Assembly (NCBI GenBank): GCA_030064835.1
Contig: JASJEE010000015.1
Location: 1 to 32,624 of the forward strand
Length of the DNA: 32,624 nt
DNA from: Microcoleaceae cyanobacterium MO_207.B10
GTDB taxonomy: Bacteria > Cyanobacteriota > Cyanobacteriia > Cyanobacteriales > Microcoleaceae
Direction of reading: 5' to 3'
Each line of letters begins with the position of its first letter. Position 1 is the first letter of the stretch. The notes under the pieces are model-generated. The model was not told the origin of the DNA and ran no database searches. It saw nothing but the letters and a program-made list of their open reading frames with translations. Shown here piece after piece: positions 9,147 through 18,390 of this stretch. Made by a program: the position numbers and the translations under genes.

Positions 9147-9997
9147 TTCAAAGGTAACTCCAAAGGTATTTGACCTAATAAACCCTTGCGAAAATCATCT
9201 AAAATTCGTCTAGAAGTACGCTCAACATCTCCTTGATGAATCTGATTTGCAACCTCGTGTAAATAACCTTCACCTGTATAACTATTAACTTTTAAGCCAT
9301 AACGAGAATCCAAACAAGAAGTAGAAACAAAACCATTACTATCAACCTCTAGAGACATGAAAAAATCAATCAAACTAGCAGCTATGATTTGATTATCATA
9401 AGCAGCATCCCCAATATCCTCACAAATAGCCAGCTTAATCGCATCATCTGGATTTTTAATCCTACTAGGAATTACACCAGGAGCATCTAACAATTCAATC
9501 TCATCAGAAATGCGTACCCATCTTAATTGTTTCGTCACACCAGCACGCCTCGCACTTTCAACAACCTTCCTCTTCAACAGTCTATTAATCAGAGCAGACT
9601 TACCAACATTAGGAAAACCAATTACCACAGCACGGACAGGCCGAGGTAACATCCCGCGATCGCGCCGTCTCTGATTAACAGCACGACCAGCTTCCCGTGC
9701 TGCCTTGGCCACATTTTTAACTCCATCACCCAACCGAGCATTAGTAAAATAAGGGACTTCCCCTTTACTTTCAAACCATTCCTGCCATTCTTTCATAACT
9801 TCTACAGGAATCATATCCATCCGATTTAATACCAAAACCCGGGCTTTAGCACCTACCCACTCAGAAACCTGTGGATGATTAGTAGTCAGAGGGATACGAG
9901 CATCTCGAACCTCTAGAACCACATCAACCCGTTTCAGTTGTTCCTTAAGATTTCGTTCGGCCTTTGCAATATGGCCCGGATACCATTGAATAGTCAT
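9137..9997 (-). CDS. ylqF: Ribosome biogenesis GTPase YlqF/RbgA
   Basis: This is a circularly permuted GTPase. The G4 motif NRMD (residues 58-61) comes first, followed by G1 GFPNVGKS (127-134), the switch region GVTK (153-156) and G3 DAPG (171-174). The N-terminal signature IQWYPGHIAKAER is the hallmark of YlqF/RbgA, which helps late assembly of the large ribosomal subunit, with GTP hydrolysis driving its release. The length of 286 aa is typical. The C-terminal ANTAR-like helical region (after residue 190) is present, and the very last residues are encoded by a minisatellite. It is cytoplasmic and apparently monocistronic. The start ATG matches the family N-terminus. Confidence 0.95.
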   Translation of the reverse strand: MTIQWYPGHIAKAERNLKEQLKRVDVVLEVRDARIPLTTNHPQVSEWVGAKARVLVLNRMDMIPVEVMKEWQEWFESKGEVPYFTNARLGDGVKNVAKAAREAGRAVNQRRRDRGMLPRPVRAVVIGFPNVGKSALINRLLKRKVVESARRAGVTKQLRWVRISDEIELLDAPGVIPSRIKNPDDAIKLAICEDIGDAAYDNQIIAASLIDFFMSLEVDSNGFVSTSCLDSRYGLKVNSYTGEGYLHEVANQIHQGDVERTSRRILDDFRKGLLGQIPLELPLNRE

Positions 9998-10356
9998 ATA
10001 GATAATTCAACCGCTTTGCGGAAGTCAAAATTCAAAATTTAAAAATGAGAAACTGCAAAAATTGGCAATAGGTTCTCATAGAAAAAAATATTAGCTTATT
10101 CAGGACTTACGGACAGACACTACCTGTAGGGGCAATTCATGAATTGCCCCTACAAAGAACGCAATTTATAGATGCTTTGTGTAAATCTTGTTATTAATAA
10201 TGGGCACTTACGGCCATAGTCGGATTTGCTATTTAGTTATTAGCATTAGCACCGCCCAAAAGTTGAGAAGTAGCAATAGTTCAAGTCAAATAAATTTAGG
10301 ATCATATTTGCATTATTCAGATGTAGCATCTTAATTGTGATTTAGGGAAATCTTTC
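9998..10356. other. Intergenic region upstream of bicA
   Basis: Between divergent ylqF and bicA there are 359 bases without a gene. A perfect 28-bp palindrome lies at 10126-10153. Both promoters must be here, but I see no convincing -10/-35 pair or regulator site (I looked for CcmR/CmpR-type inverted repeats). Confidence 0.5.
10126..10153. repeat. Perfect 28-bp palindrome (GTAGGGGCAATTC type)
   Basis: GTAGGGGCAATTCA is followed directly by its exact complement TGAATTGCCCCTAC. It belongs to a dispersed class of short GTAGGG(G/A)...(C/T)CCTAC palindromes. The other members here (15289-15316, 18026-18053, 29336-29363) have the core GACGTT/AACGTC. Confidence 0.85.
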
Positions 10357-12063
10357 ATGCAAATTACCAATACGATTCATTTCCGAAACCTAAAAGGAGA
10401 TATTTTTGGTGGCTTGACTGCTGCAGTGGTGGCCTTACCCATGGCACTCGCTTTTGGAATAGCTTCTGGAGCAGGTGCTGCAGCAGGGTTATGGGGAGCA
10501 ATCTTAGTCGGATTTTTTGCCGCTTTATTTGGTGGTACTCCTAGTCTAATTTCTGAACCCACCGGACCTATGACTGTCATTGTCACTGCTGTTATTGCCG
10601 AATTAATGGCCGCCAATCCTGAAAGTGGTCTGGCAATGGCCTTTACCGTAGTAATGATGGCCGGTATATTTCAAATCCTATTTGGAGTCCTGCGATTAGG
10701 AAAGTATATTACTATGCTTCCTTATAACGTCATTTCTGGTTTTATGACAGGAATTGGCGTAATTTTGATTTTTTTGCAAATTGCCCCGTTTATTGGTCAA
10801 CAAACCCCCTCTGGTGGAGTAATTGGCGTGATTAAGGCTTTCCCTAATTTGATTGCCAATATTAGTCCATGGGAAACGTTGTTAGGGTTAATTACTCTAG
10901 GAATTTTGTTTTTTTGTCCCGCCAAACTCAAAAAGTTAGTTCCTCCTCAACTAATAGCTTTGGTAATTGGTACGGCGATTTCTTTTATTTTCTTTGGAAA
11001 CATTGAAATTCGGACGATCGCTACAATTGGAGAAATTACCCCCGGTTTGCCACAACTGCAAATGCCTACATTTACCGCTGAAAATTTACGGTTAATGTTT
11101 GTGAATGCCATGGTTTTGGGTATGGTGGGTTCTATTGATTGCCTATTAACTTGTTTGGTGTCAGATAGTTTGACTAGAACTGAACATAAATCGAATAAGG
11201 AATTAATCAGTCAAGGGGTGGCGAATTTAATTACAGGTTTATGTGGTGGAATTGCTGGATCTGGAGCCACAACGGCAACTGTAGTTAGTATCCAAGCGGG
11301 GGGACGCACTGCTTTATCTGGGATTAGTCGTGCTTTAGCCCTGTTAATTGTTGTGTTATGGGCAGCACCTTTAACTTCTGGAATTCCTCTAGCTGTATTA
11401 GCTGGAATTGTCTTAAAGGTGGGAATTGATATTATTGATTGGGGTTTCCTGAAACGGGTTCACAAAATTTCTTGGAAGGCTGCCGGAATTGTTTATAGTG
11501 TGGTATTACTCACGGTATTTGTGGATTTAATGGTGGCAGTTGCAGTGGGAGTTTTTATCGCCAATATTTTAACTATTGAACGCCTCGAAGAAATGCAATC
11601 TAATTCTGTCAAAGCTATTACTGATGCGGACGATAAAATCGTAATGACTGAGGAAGAAAAGCAAATTTTGGAATTGGCAAATGGCCGAGTTTTGCTGTTT
11701 CATTTGAGCGGGCCAATGATTTTTGGAGTAGCCAAAGCGATTTCCAGAGAACATGGTGCCATTAGTAATTATGATGTATTGATTGTCGATTTGAGTGAAG
11801 TTCCAATTCTGGGGGTGACTTCTTCTTTGGCGATTGAAAATGCTATTCAAGAGGCGATTGATGCTGGAAGAAATATAGTTATGGTTGGAGCAACTGGAAA
11901 GGTAAAACGTAGGTTAGAAAATTTGGGAATTGCTGGCTTAATTCCAGAGAATCACTGGATGGGCGATCGCCTAACTGCACTTAAAGAAGGTTTACAAATA
12001 GTGAAGCAAAAAGAAAGCTCTGGCTATGAAGATATCCCAAAATCTGCTTTTCCTAGTTCTTAA
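10357..12063 (+). CDS. bicA: SulP-family Na+-dependent bicarbonate transporter BicA
   Basis: The N-terminus MQITNTIHFRNLKGDIFGGL and the SEPTGPMTV segment match characterised cyanobacterial BicA closely, and the length (568 aa) is the same. The membrane domain covers residues ~10-405. Residues assigned to the Na+ site in the BicA structure (Asp258, Thr262, Gly300-Ala301-Thr302) have counterparts here at Asp261, Thr265 and Gly303-Ala304-Thr305, a constant offset of three. A cytoplasmic STAS domain occupies about 430-545 (GRVLLFHLSGPMIFGVAKAI..., LIVDLSEVPILGV). BicA imports HCO3- at the plasma membrane for the CO2-concentrating mechanism. It is monocistronic here. Its assignment over a sulfate SulP rests on this close N-terminal and active-site match. 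Confidence 0.92.
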   Translation: MQITNTIHFRNLKGDIFGGLTAAVVALPMALAFGIASGAGAAAGLWGAILVGFFAALFGGTPSLISEPTGPMTVIVTAVIAELMAANPESGLAMAFTVVMMAGIFQILFGVLRLGKYITMLPYNVISGFMTGIGVILIFLQIAPFIGQQTPSGGVIGVIKAFPNLIANISPWETLLGLITLGILFFCPAKLKKLVPPQLIALVIGTAISFIFFGNIEIRTIATIGEITPGLPQLQMPTFTAENLRLMFVNAMVLGMVGSIDCLLTCLVSDSLTRTEHKSNKELISQGVANLITGLCGGIAGSGATTATVVSIQAGGRTALSGISRALALLIVVLWAAPLTSGIPLAVLAGIVLKVGIDIIDWGFLKRVHKISWKAAGIVYSVVLLTVFVDLMVAVAVGVFIANILTIERLEEMQSNSVKAITDADDKIVMTEEEKQILELANGRVLLFHLSGPMIFGVAKAISREHGAISNYDVLIVDLSEVPILGVTSSLAIENAIQEAIDAGRNIVMVGATGKVKRRLENLGIAGLIPENHWMGDRLTALKEGLQIVKQKESSGYEDIPKSAFPSS

Positions 12064-13130
12064 TTTATAACCATCCGTCGCTTTTGCTTGTCATCTGTCC
12101 CTTTTTAGTTACCGAATTATTAATTATTAATAATTAAATAATTCTGGTTTAAAGCCTCCTCTTTTAAGGGAAAAAAAGAAATAATATTTCCTGATATTCA
12201 ATCCTCTCGGTTTTAACCAGAGGTAATTATCAATTATCAATCATCAATTATCAATTATCAATTAATGAAGTTTTGGTCTACCTATGACTAGAGTCATATT
12301 GGCCATTACTTATAGTCGGGTTATATTACCGTAAGCATTCAGCTATTCCTACGAAATGCTGCACAAACAGCAAACCCTATCTAAACATTAAAATGGCTTT
12401 AAATGAATATAACCTTTAAAGTCGGCTTTGATAGTAAGATTCAATTTACCTAAACTGATAAAGCTTTTTTCTCAAACTAAAATAAATAGCTGATAGCTAG
12501 TAGCTGAATGCTTACATATTACCGAATAATTAATTAGGGCTTGCTGATTAATTATGAAAGTATTGAAAGATCAAGAATTGAGAATTTTTTAGTTGAAAAA
12601 AGTACCAGCTTTTTGGTGATAAAAGCTGAAAAAGTTAGTATGCATGAGATGATTATGGCAGAAAAATTGAGGAATAATTTTGCGAGTACCTCCCCGATAA
12701 TTCCCATTTCTCCTGTCTCCTGTCTCCTGACTCCTGACTCCTATCCCTTACCCATAAAACTTTTTCAGCAAGCCCTAATTATTAATAATTACTAATTAAA
12801 TAATTCAGCTTCATTAGCCTCCCCTTTCAACGGGAAAAAAGTGCTAGGATTATTATATTTCCTTGTATTCAATGAACTACGGTTTTAACCAGAGGTAATT
12901 ATCCATTATCAATTAATGAACCTGAAGATTTGCCTAGAAATTGACATAGTTTTTTGTTTTTTTTGGGTGGTGAGAGTGTTAGGAATAAAAGTAAATAATG
13001 GAACAGGGGAAAATAATTTATCAAATTTTTAGCTATTAGCAGAATCGGTCGTTTTTGTTCACAAAACGGGTACTAGGAAGCCAATCTCTAATTCCCCCAT
13101 ACCATAAAATCTCCACCCCAAGACCCTAAT
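12064..13130. other. 1.07-kb repeat-rich gap without a functional gene
   Basis: It holds two copies of a composite repeat (about 12115-12265 and 12780-12920). Each starts TTATTAATTATTAATAATTA, passes through GCCTCC(T/C)CTTT..GGGAAAAAA, and ends GGTTTTAACCAGAGGTAATTATC. Between them lies a 245-bp element with 14-bp inverted ends (12534-12778). The rest is AT-rich and empty. Confidence 0.6.
12534..12778. mobile_element. Non-autonomous inverted-repeat element (MITE-like), 245 bp
   Basis: The ends TTAGGGCTTGCTGA (12534-12547) and TCAGCAAGCCCTAA (12765-12778) are perfect 14-bp inverted repeats. The inside holds a broken coding stretch (about KAEKVSMHEMIMAEKLRNNF) and then a CTCCTGT/CTCCTGA minisatellite just before the right end. 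A right-end relative (TTTTTCAGCAAACCCTAA), also preceded by a pyrimidine minisatellite, lies at 22808-22876. It is probably an internally deleted insertion sequence. The parent family is not identifiable from this. Confidence 0.65.
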
Positions 13131-13535
13131 CTAAGGAACTACCAAAACAGGACAAGGAGATAGATTAATAATCCGGTTACTGACACTATCCGTAGTTCCT
13201 TCTTCCGTTAAACCTGTACCTCGGGAGCCAATCACAATTAAATTAGCTTCAATCTCATCAGCTACATCACAGATAACAAAAGCCGGTTTACCCTCTCTTT
13301 CGAGAATTTCCGCTTCGATACCCTGCTGGGCAAACATAGCCTTAGCTCCTTCCAAAAGTTTGGCAATTGCTTCGTGGTCATTCATTTGAAATGTCTCCTG
13401 GCCTTCCGAAACTGGTACCCTCACTGATAATAATACCAGGCGAGAGTTATATTTTTGGACAACGTTAGCCACCACTTCCGCAGCTTCGCGGCTTTCTCGG
13501 CTATCATTTACAGGAAATAGAACTGTTTGAAACAT
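13131..13535 (-). CDS. Universal stress protein, UspA family
   Basis: This is a single UspA domain, 134 aa. The N-terminal strand is MFQTVLFPVNDSRESREA, and the C-terminal ATP-binding loop region is LIVIGSRGTGLTEEG, ending CPVLVVP. The usual ATP motif is G-2x-G-9x-G-(S/T). Here it reads GSRG-TGLTEEGTT-DS, so the last glycine is replaced by aspartate, and nucleotide binding may be weak or altered. It is a cytoplasmic stress-adaptation protein. It is divergent from pgk, whose start lies 138 bases away, so the two share an intergenic promoter region. Confidence 0.9.
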   Translation of the reverse strand: MFQTVLFPVNDSRESREAAEVVANVVQKYNSRLVLLSVRVPVSEGQETFQMNDHEAIAKLLEGAKAMFAQQGIEAEILEREGKPAFVICDVADEIEANLIVIGSRGTGLTEEGTTDSVSNRIINLSPCPVLVVP

Positions 13536-13673
13536 AGAAGTATATTTGGGGTACGGACTCCGATAAAATGTCTACCATGAACAAATTGTTGTAACCTAAT
13601 TCTATCTGTTTATGGGCCAATAATCTGACCATAGATGGATATAGATTAAGACAAATACTAGGAGATTAATCCT

Positions 13674-14870
13674 GTGGCCAAAAAAACTGTAGCAAATTTA
13701 TCGGCATCTGACTTATCTGGTAAAAAGGTACTCATGCGGGCGGACTTTAACGTGCCTGTTGATAATGGTAGTATTACAGATGATACCCGGATTCGGGCAG
13801 CTCTTCCTACAATTCAAGATTTAATTGGTAAGGGAGCAAAAGTTATCTTGACTAGCCACTTTGGACGTCCAAAGGGAAAAGTAAATGATGATATGCGTCT
13901 GACTCTTGTGGGAGAAAGACTTTCTGAAGTATTGGGTAAGGAAGTTAAGAAGTGTGACGACTGCATTGGTGAGGAAGTAAATTCTACTGTGGCAGGGATG
14001 CAAGATGGTGATGTAGTTTTGCTGGAGAATGTTCGGTTCTATCCTGGAGAGGAGGGAAATGACCCAGAGTTTGCCAAGCAACTTGCTTCTGTGGCAGATG
14101 TTTATGTGAATGATGCTTTTGGAACTGCTCACCGCGCTCATGCTTCGACTGAAGGGGTGACTAAATATTTGAGTCCTTCTGTCGGTGGTTATTTAATTGA
14201 GAAGGAATTGAAATTCCTTCAAGGTGCAATTGATAATCCTCAAAAACCTTTGGCTGCTATTATTGGTGGTTCTAAGGTTTCTAGTAAGATTGGTGTGATT
14301 GATGCTTTGTTGGATAAGTGCGATAAGTTGCTCTTGGGTGGCGGTATGATTTTCACTTTCTACAAAGCTCGTGGTTTAAGTGTGGGTAAGTCTTTGGTTG
14401 AAGACGATAAGCTAGAATTGGCTAAGTCTCTGGAAGCTAAGGCAAAAGAGAAAGGTGTGGAAATGTTGTTACCTACTGATGTGGTTGTAGCTGATAAGTT
14501 TGACCCTGAGGCAAATACTCAAACTGTTAGTGTTGAAGCTATTCCTGATGGTTGGATGGGTTTGGATATCGGTCCTGACTCTGCAAAGGTTTTCCAAGAT
14601 GCTTTAGCAGACTGTAAGACTGTAATTTGGAACGGTCCGATGGGTGTGTTTGAGATGGAGAAGTTTGCTAAGGGGACTGAGGCGATCGCCAGGACTCTTG
14701 CTGATAAGCAGGATTCTATTACTATTATTGGTGGTGGTGACTCCGTTGCTGCGGTGGAGCAGTTAAATTTAGGTGAAAAAATGAGTCACATTTCTACTGG
14801 TGGTGGTGCTAGTTTGGAATTATTGGAAGGTAAAGAGCTACCTGGTATTGTTGCTTTAGACGAAGCGTAA
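13674..14870 (+). CDS. pgk: Phosphoglycerate kinase
   Basis: It catalyses 1,3-bisphosphoglycerate + ADP <-> 3-phosphoglycerate + ATP in glycolysis and, in reverse, in the Calvin cycle. The signature RADFNVPVD (residues 22-30), the substrate-binding SHFGRP (61-66), and the nucleotide-site GGGDS (353-357) and STGGGASLE (374-382) are all present. The length of 398 aa is typical for bacteria. The start is GTG, preceded by AGGAG 10 bases upstream. GTG GCC AAA fits the usual MAKKTV N-terminus. Codons are enriched in GGT, GCT and AAG compared with its neighbours, as expected for a highly expressed gene. Confidence 0.98.
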   Translation: MAKKTVANLSASDLSGKKVLMRADFNVPVDNGSITDDTRIRAALPTIQDLIGKGAKVILTSHFGRPKGKVNDDMRLTLVGERLSEVLGKEVKKCDDCIGEEVNSTVAGMQDGDVVLLENVRFYPGEEGNDPEFAKQLASVADVYVNDAFGTAHRAHASTEGVTKYLSPSVGGYLIEKELKFLQGAIDNPQKPLAAIIGGSKVSSKIGVIDALLDKCDKLLLGGGMIFTFYKARGLSVGKSLVEDDKLELAKSLEAKAKEKGVEMLLPTDVVVADKFDPEANTQTVSVEAIPDGWMGLDIGPDSAKVFQDALADCKTVIWNGPMGVFEMEKFAKGTEAIARTLADKQDSITIIGGGDSVAAVEQLNLGEKMSHISTGGGASLELLEGKELPGIVALDEA

Positions 14871-15330
<460 letters not shown>

Positions 15331-16137
15331 ATGAAAAGTGCTGTAACATCAATTTTTAAGAAAACGTACTTATTTCAATATCCTGAGTTGAAAACTCCTG
15401 AAAATACTCCAGAAGGATTCAAACTCATAGCTCATAATCACCATATATTTTCACTAATTGTGTTATTAATTCCAACTATCTTTTTTGTTATATTTGTTAT
15501 CTTTTTATTTCCAGTAGTTGAATTGATTGAATTTATCTTGATGTTTTTGTCTAAAAGCAAACAGTTTTTTATGGGAAATATTTCTGCTTCAGATTTAACT
15601 ATTTTGAAGTGGGAGGTTTGTATTTCTGTAGCAATTATTATATTTATATTATTTATATCATGGTTCATTCGACATATAGAAGTTATTCAACTTATTTGGG
15701 ATTCAATTCAACATCTTATCAAGTTTGACAATCCTGGTGAATTGTATCTTTCCCATTATCCTTTAAGGTTAGGAGATATTTGTCAAATATGCTATTTTCG
15801 TTCGTTGCGTTCGGGGATTTCTTTAAAGAAAAATAGTAATTTAAAAGCAAGTTGAATATGTTCAGAACGGATAACTTATGGCTATTATTAAAAAAATAGA
15901 ATAAGTTTACAATAAATCATCCTAGAAGAACCTTTAATTAATCAAATAATAGCTACAGGTACTCAAGTAATTGAATTGACAACATCTATTGAAATTCCCA
16001 AGCATGGCACTCCTTCATTTGAGGCAGAACACAATCGAATTGTTTGGTAAATTGAAGTATATTTACAGTTGGAAGGCATGGTTTTTACACATAAAAAAAA
16101 TGGTCTTTTATACAGTTTTTCTAGGGTTATTAAGTAG
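15331..16137 (+). pseudogene. Decayed membrane protein gene with several in-frame stops
   Basis: The open part (15331-15855, 174 codons) encodes two strong transmembrane segments (LIVLLIPTIFFVIFVIFLFP and VCISVAIIIFILFISWFI) and ends ...HYPLRLGDICQICYFRSLRSG. After the TGA at 15853 the same frame stays protein-like: it reads ICSERITYGYY, then EEPLINQIIATGTQVIELTT and PSFEAEHNRIVW, interrupted by TAA codons near 15889, 15913 and 16048 and closing with TAG at about 16135. No frameshift is needed. The arrangement (two TM helices, then a beta-rich domain ending HNxIxW) resembles DUF3592-like cyanobacterial proteins, but that is a weak guess. Confidence 0.6.
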
Positions 16138-16350
16138 AAAGTGGTAAATATTGTACTTTATGTATCAAATTGTAAACTGGTTCATAAGTAAGTTATATCA
16201 GTGGTTTTAAGGCTTTTATAACTAAATATCCAACACATTTTTTTTACCTTGCTCTACTTAATAGTAATTTATCTACTTTTGCCTTTGCTGTCGATCCAGA
16301 ATTAGTGGATTAATTAACCTTAAATTATCGAAGTTTATTTGAAAAGGCAA

Positions 16351-16830
16351 AAGTTTATGATAGATATTCAGCTTCAAAATAATGAAATTGAAGTCGGTCA
16401 ATCATTTTCCGGACAGTTTTATTGGACGGGAAATAAAACTCCAGAGGAAATTAGTTTTGAAGTGAGATGGGGTACAAAGGGACGCGGTACTGTTGATAGT
16501 GAAACACTTTATTCTAATTCTTTTGCCGGAACAACATCCTCAGCTTTTAGATCATTTTCGGTTAAATAGTTACTATAATTAAAGCTCGTAGTAGGGCTTT
16601 AGCTCTAACTCTAGATAGGGCTGAAGCCCTACTACAAACAAAAACTTTATTATAAGTGATTATCCGAACATGATATTACCTGTATAATTCCCGGTTTAGG
16701 ACCTGTATCTTACGATGGTCAAATGATACAGATAATTTGGGAAGCGATTGTTGAAGTTAGATTTCCTGGATTATTCGGTGGTATGGAAAAAGAGGTAAAA
16801 GTGTTTCGAGTAATTCCGAAAAGAGGTTAA
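16351..16830 (+). pseudogene. Second decayed gene, split by a repeat insertion
   Basis: The first piece (16351-16569) encodes a beta-rich start, MIDIQLQNNEIEVGQSFSGQ, then FYWTGNKTPEEISFEVRWG, and so on. A palindromic repeat occupies 16583-16657. The second piece (about 16681-16830) continues as PGLGPVSYDGQMIQIIWEAI and ends KVFRVIPKRG with a TAA stop. The sequence pattern (GxSFxGQFxW, GPVSYDGxxxxIIWE, FRV) looks like an arrestin-like beta-sandwich protein. The fold guess is weak, but the brokenness is clear. It may once have been cotranscribed with the decayed gene just upstream. Confidence 0.55.
16583..16657. repeat. GTAGTAGGGCTTTAGC hairpin repeat
   Basis: CGTAGTAGGGCTTTAGC is followed by a short loop and its complement GCTGAAGCCCTACTAC, then AAACAAAAACTTT. 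It interrupts the pseudogene at 16351-16830. A diverged copy (CTTGTAGTCTCTCAGCC...CTACAAACAAAAACTTTT) lies at 24513-24572, inside the Ro locus. Confidence 0.7.
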
Positions 16831-17012
16831 ACTTGTTTAAATTCAAACCTCAAAATAGCTATAATTATGCATGGGTATCAGTTTAATACCAATTCTTACA
16901 AATTTTGCTATTTTTAGATATTTAAAGTATCGGAGATGGGAATTTAAAATCAAATTAGTTATGTAAAATTATAATTCCCAAAAACAAAAATTTACCACCT
17001 ATCACCTAACAC

Positions 17013-17825
17013 CTACTCTCCGGCTGACCAAGGTTTTTGAAACTTAGGATAAAGAGTCAAACCACCATCGATAAATAAAGTTTGCCCAGTAATATAAGAA
17101 GCATCATCAGAAGCTAAAAATGCCGTAACTGTAGCCATTTCTTCTGCAGTTCCTACCCTTCCCATCGGAATATTCTCGGCAACTTTTTTTTGTTTTTGAG
17201 GGTCTTCTGTCCAACTTTTATTAATATCTGTAGCAGTAGCTCCCGGACCAATTGCATTGACTCGAATTCCTCGGTCTGCATATTCTAAAGCTAGAGTTTT
17301 AGTCAAATTTTCCATGCCACCTTTACTAATAGAATAACTCACATATTGAGGGCGAGGAATAATTTCATGGACGCTGGAAACATTAATAATTACTCCTCCA
17401 TTTTTCTGTTCTAAAAAATGCTTTATTGTTTCCCGCGCACAAAGATAAGCACCCCGTAAATTAACACTAATAACTTGATCAAAATCAGCAGTGGAAACGT
17501 TATGAGAATCGGCAGCAAATTGAATACCTGCGTTATTAATTAAAATATCAATACTGCCAAATTCTTTCACAACTTCTGCTACCATTCTGACAACATCCGC
17601 TTCTTCAGAAACATCTCCCTCTACAGGAAAATCTCGACTGCCACAACCTTTAATCTGATTACAGATATTGTCAATCATTTCCTGAGTTTCAGCCACTTTT
17701 TTGATATCATTACGATAGTTGATAGCTACATTTGCCCCTTCCTTTGCCATCTGCACAGCGATCGCCTGACCAATACCGGAAGTTGCTCCTGTGACTAAAA
17801 CATTTTTTGACTTTAAACCTTTCAT
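17013..17825 (-). CDS. SDR-family oxidoreductase, glucose 1-dehydrogenase type
   Basis: This is a classical short-chain dehydrogenase of 270 aa. The NAD(P)-binding TGATSGIG lies at residues 12-19, NNAG at 97-100, and the catalytic residues are Ser150/151, Tyr164 and Lys168 (SYSISK). The C-terminal FIDGGLTLYPKFQKPWSAGE is characteristic of the glucose 1-dehydrogenase-like subgroup. It would oxidise glucose (or a related sugar or polyol) with NAD(P)+. It lies downstream of a GH63-type glucosidase on the same strand, with 565 bases of repeats between them, so a functional link (release of glucose, then oxidation) is attractive but unproven. The ATG is preceded by AGGAGAAC, a good ribosome binding site. 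Confidence 0.88.
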   Translation of the reverse strand: MKGLKSKNVLVTGATSGIGQAIAVQMAKEGANVAINYRNDIKKVAETQEMIDNICNQIKGCGSRDFPVEGDVSEEADVVRMVAEVVKEFGSIDILINNAGIQFAADSHNVSTADFDQVISVNLRGAYLCARETIKHFLEQKNGGVIINVSSVHEIIPRPQYVSYSISKGGMENLTKTLALEYADRGIRVNAIGPGATATDINKSWTEDPQKQKKVAENIPMGRVGTAEEMATVTAFLASDDASYITGQTLFIDGGLTLYPKFQKPWSAGE

Positions 17826-18390
17826 TTAAGTTCTCCTGAAGATTTAATCTGGGATAGTCCCAATTAATTTTACTTCAAACTTAGCACTTATTTTACTTTA
17901 GCTATAGAAGTATTTAATAATGGTTCTTTCTAAACCGGATTTAGTATTACCCATACAAATAGCAGATTTCAGGTTAATGTGGTATCAGTAAAAAGGATGA
18001 ATATGTTTCGCCTACTCCCACACTTGTAGGGACGTTGAATACAACGTCCCTACTTCCCACCCTCCTCACTAAAATCGGCGTTGCTGAATACTGGGATGAT
18101 TTCGGCTGACACGGGGATTATGGTTTCTGCTCTGTGACTAAATCATCCGGCAATTATGCAATACCCTAAAAACATAAAATATATGTACTTGAGAAAGTTG
18201 GAAACTGCTGTATCAATCACCGAATAATTAATAATTAATAGTTAATAATTAATAATTGGAAGATTCAGGTTTGAAGCCTCCTCTTTGAAGGGAGAAATCA
18301 AAAATTTTCCTTTTAGTCAATCCTATCCGTTTTCAGAAGGAGTAATTATTAATTATTAATTGTTCATTGTTAATTGCTCAACAGACCAAC
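17826..18390. other. Repeat-bearing gap between the SDR and glucosidase genes
   Basis: There is no gene. A palindrome of the GTAGGGACGTTG family lies at 18026-18053. At 18217-18370 is a composite repeat (ACCGAATAATTAATAATTAAT..., GCCTCCTCTTTGAAGGGAGAAA, CAATCC, GGAGTAATTATTAATTATT). It closely resembles those after bicA and the GNAT gene, and it ends just past the glucosidase stop. Confidence 0.6.
18026..18053. repeat. Short palindrome GTAGGGACGTTG / CAACGTCCCTAC
   Basis: Twelve-base perfect arms with an AATA loop. It belongs to the same family as 15289-15316 and 29336-29363. Confidence 0.85.

Noticed and set aside
12541-12795. 84-codon plus-strand frame
   Set aside because: It lies within the MITE-like element and runs through its minisatellite and inverted end, so it is not an independent gene.
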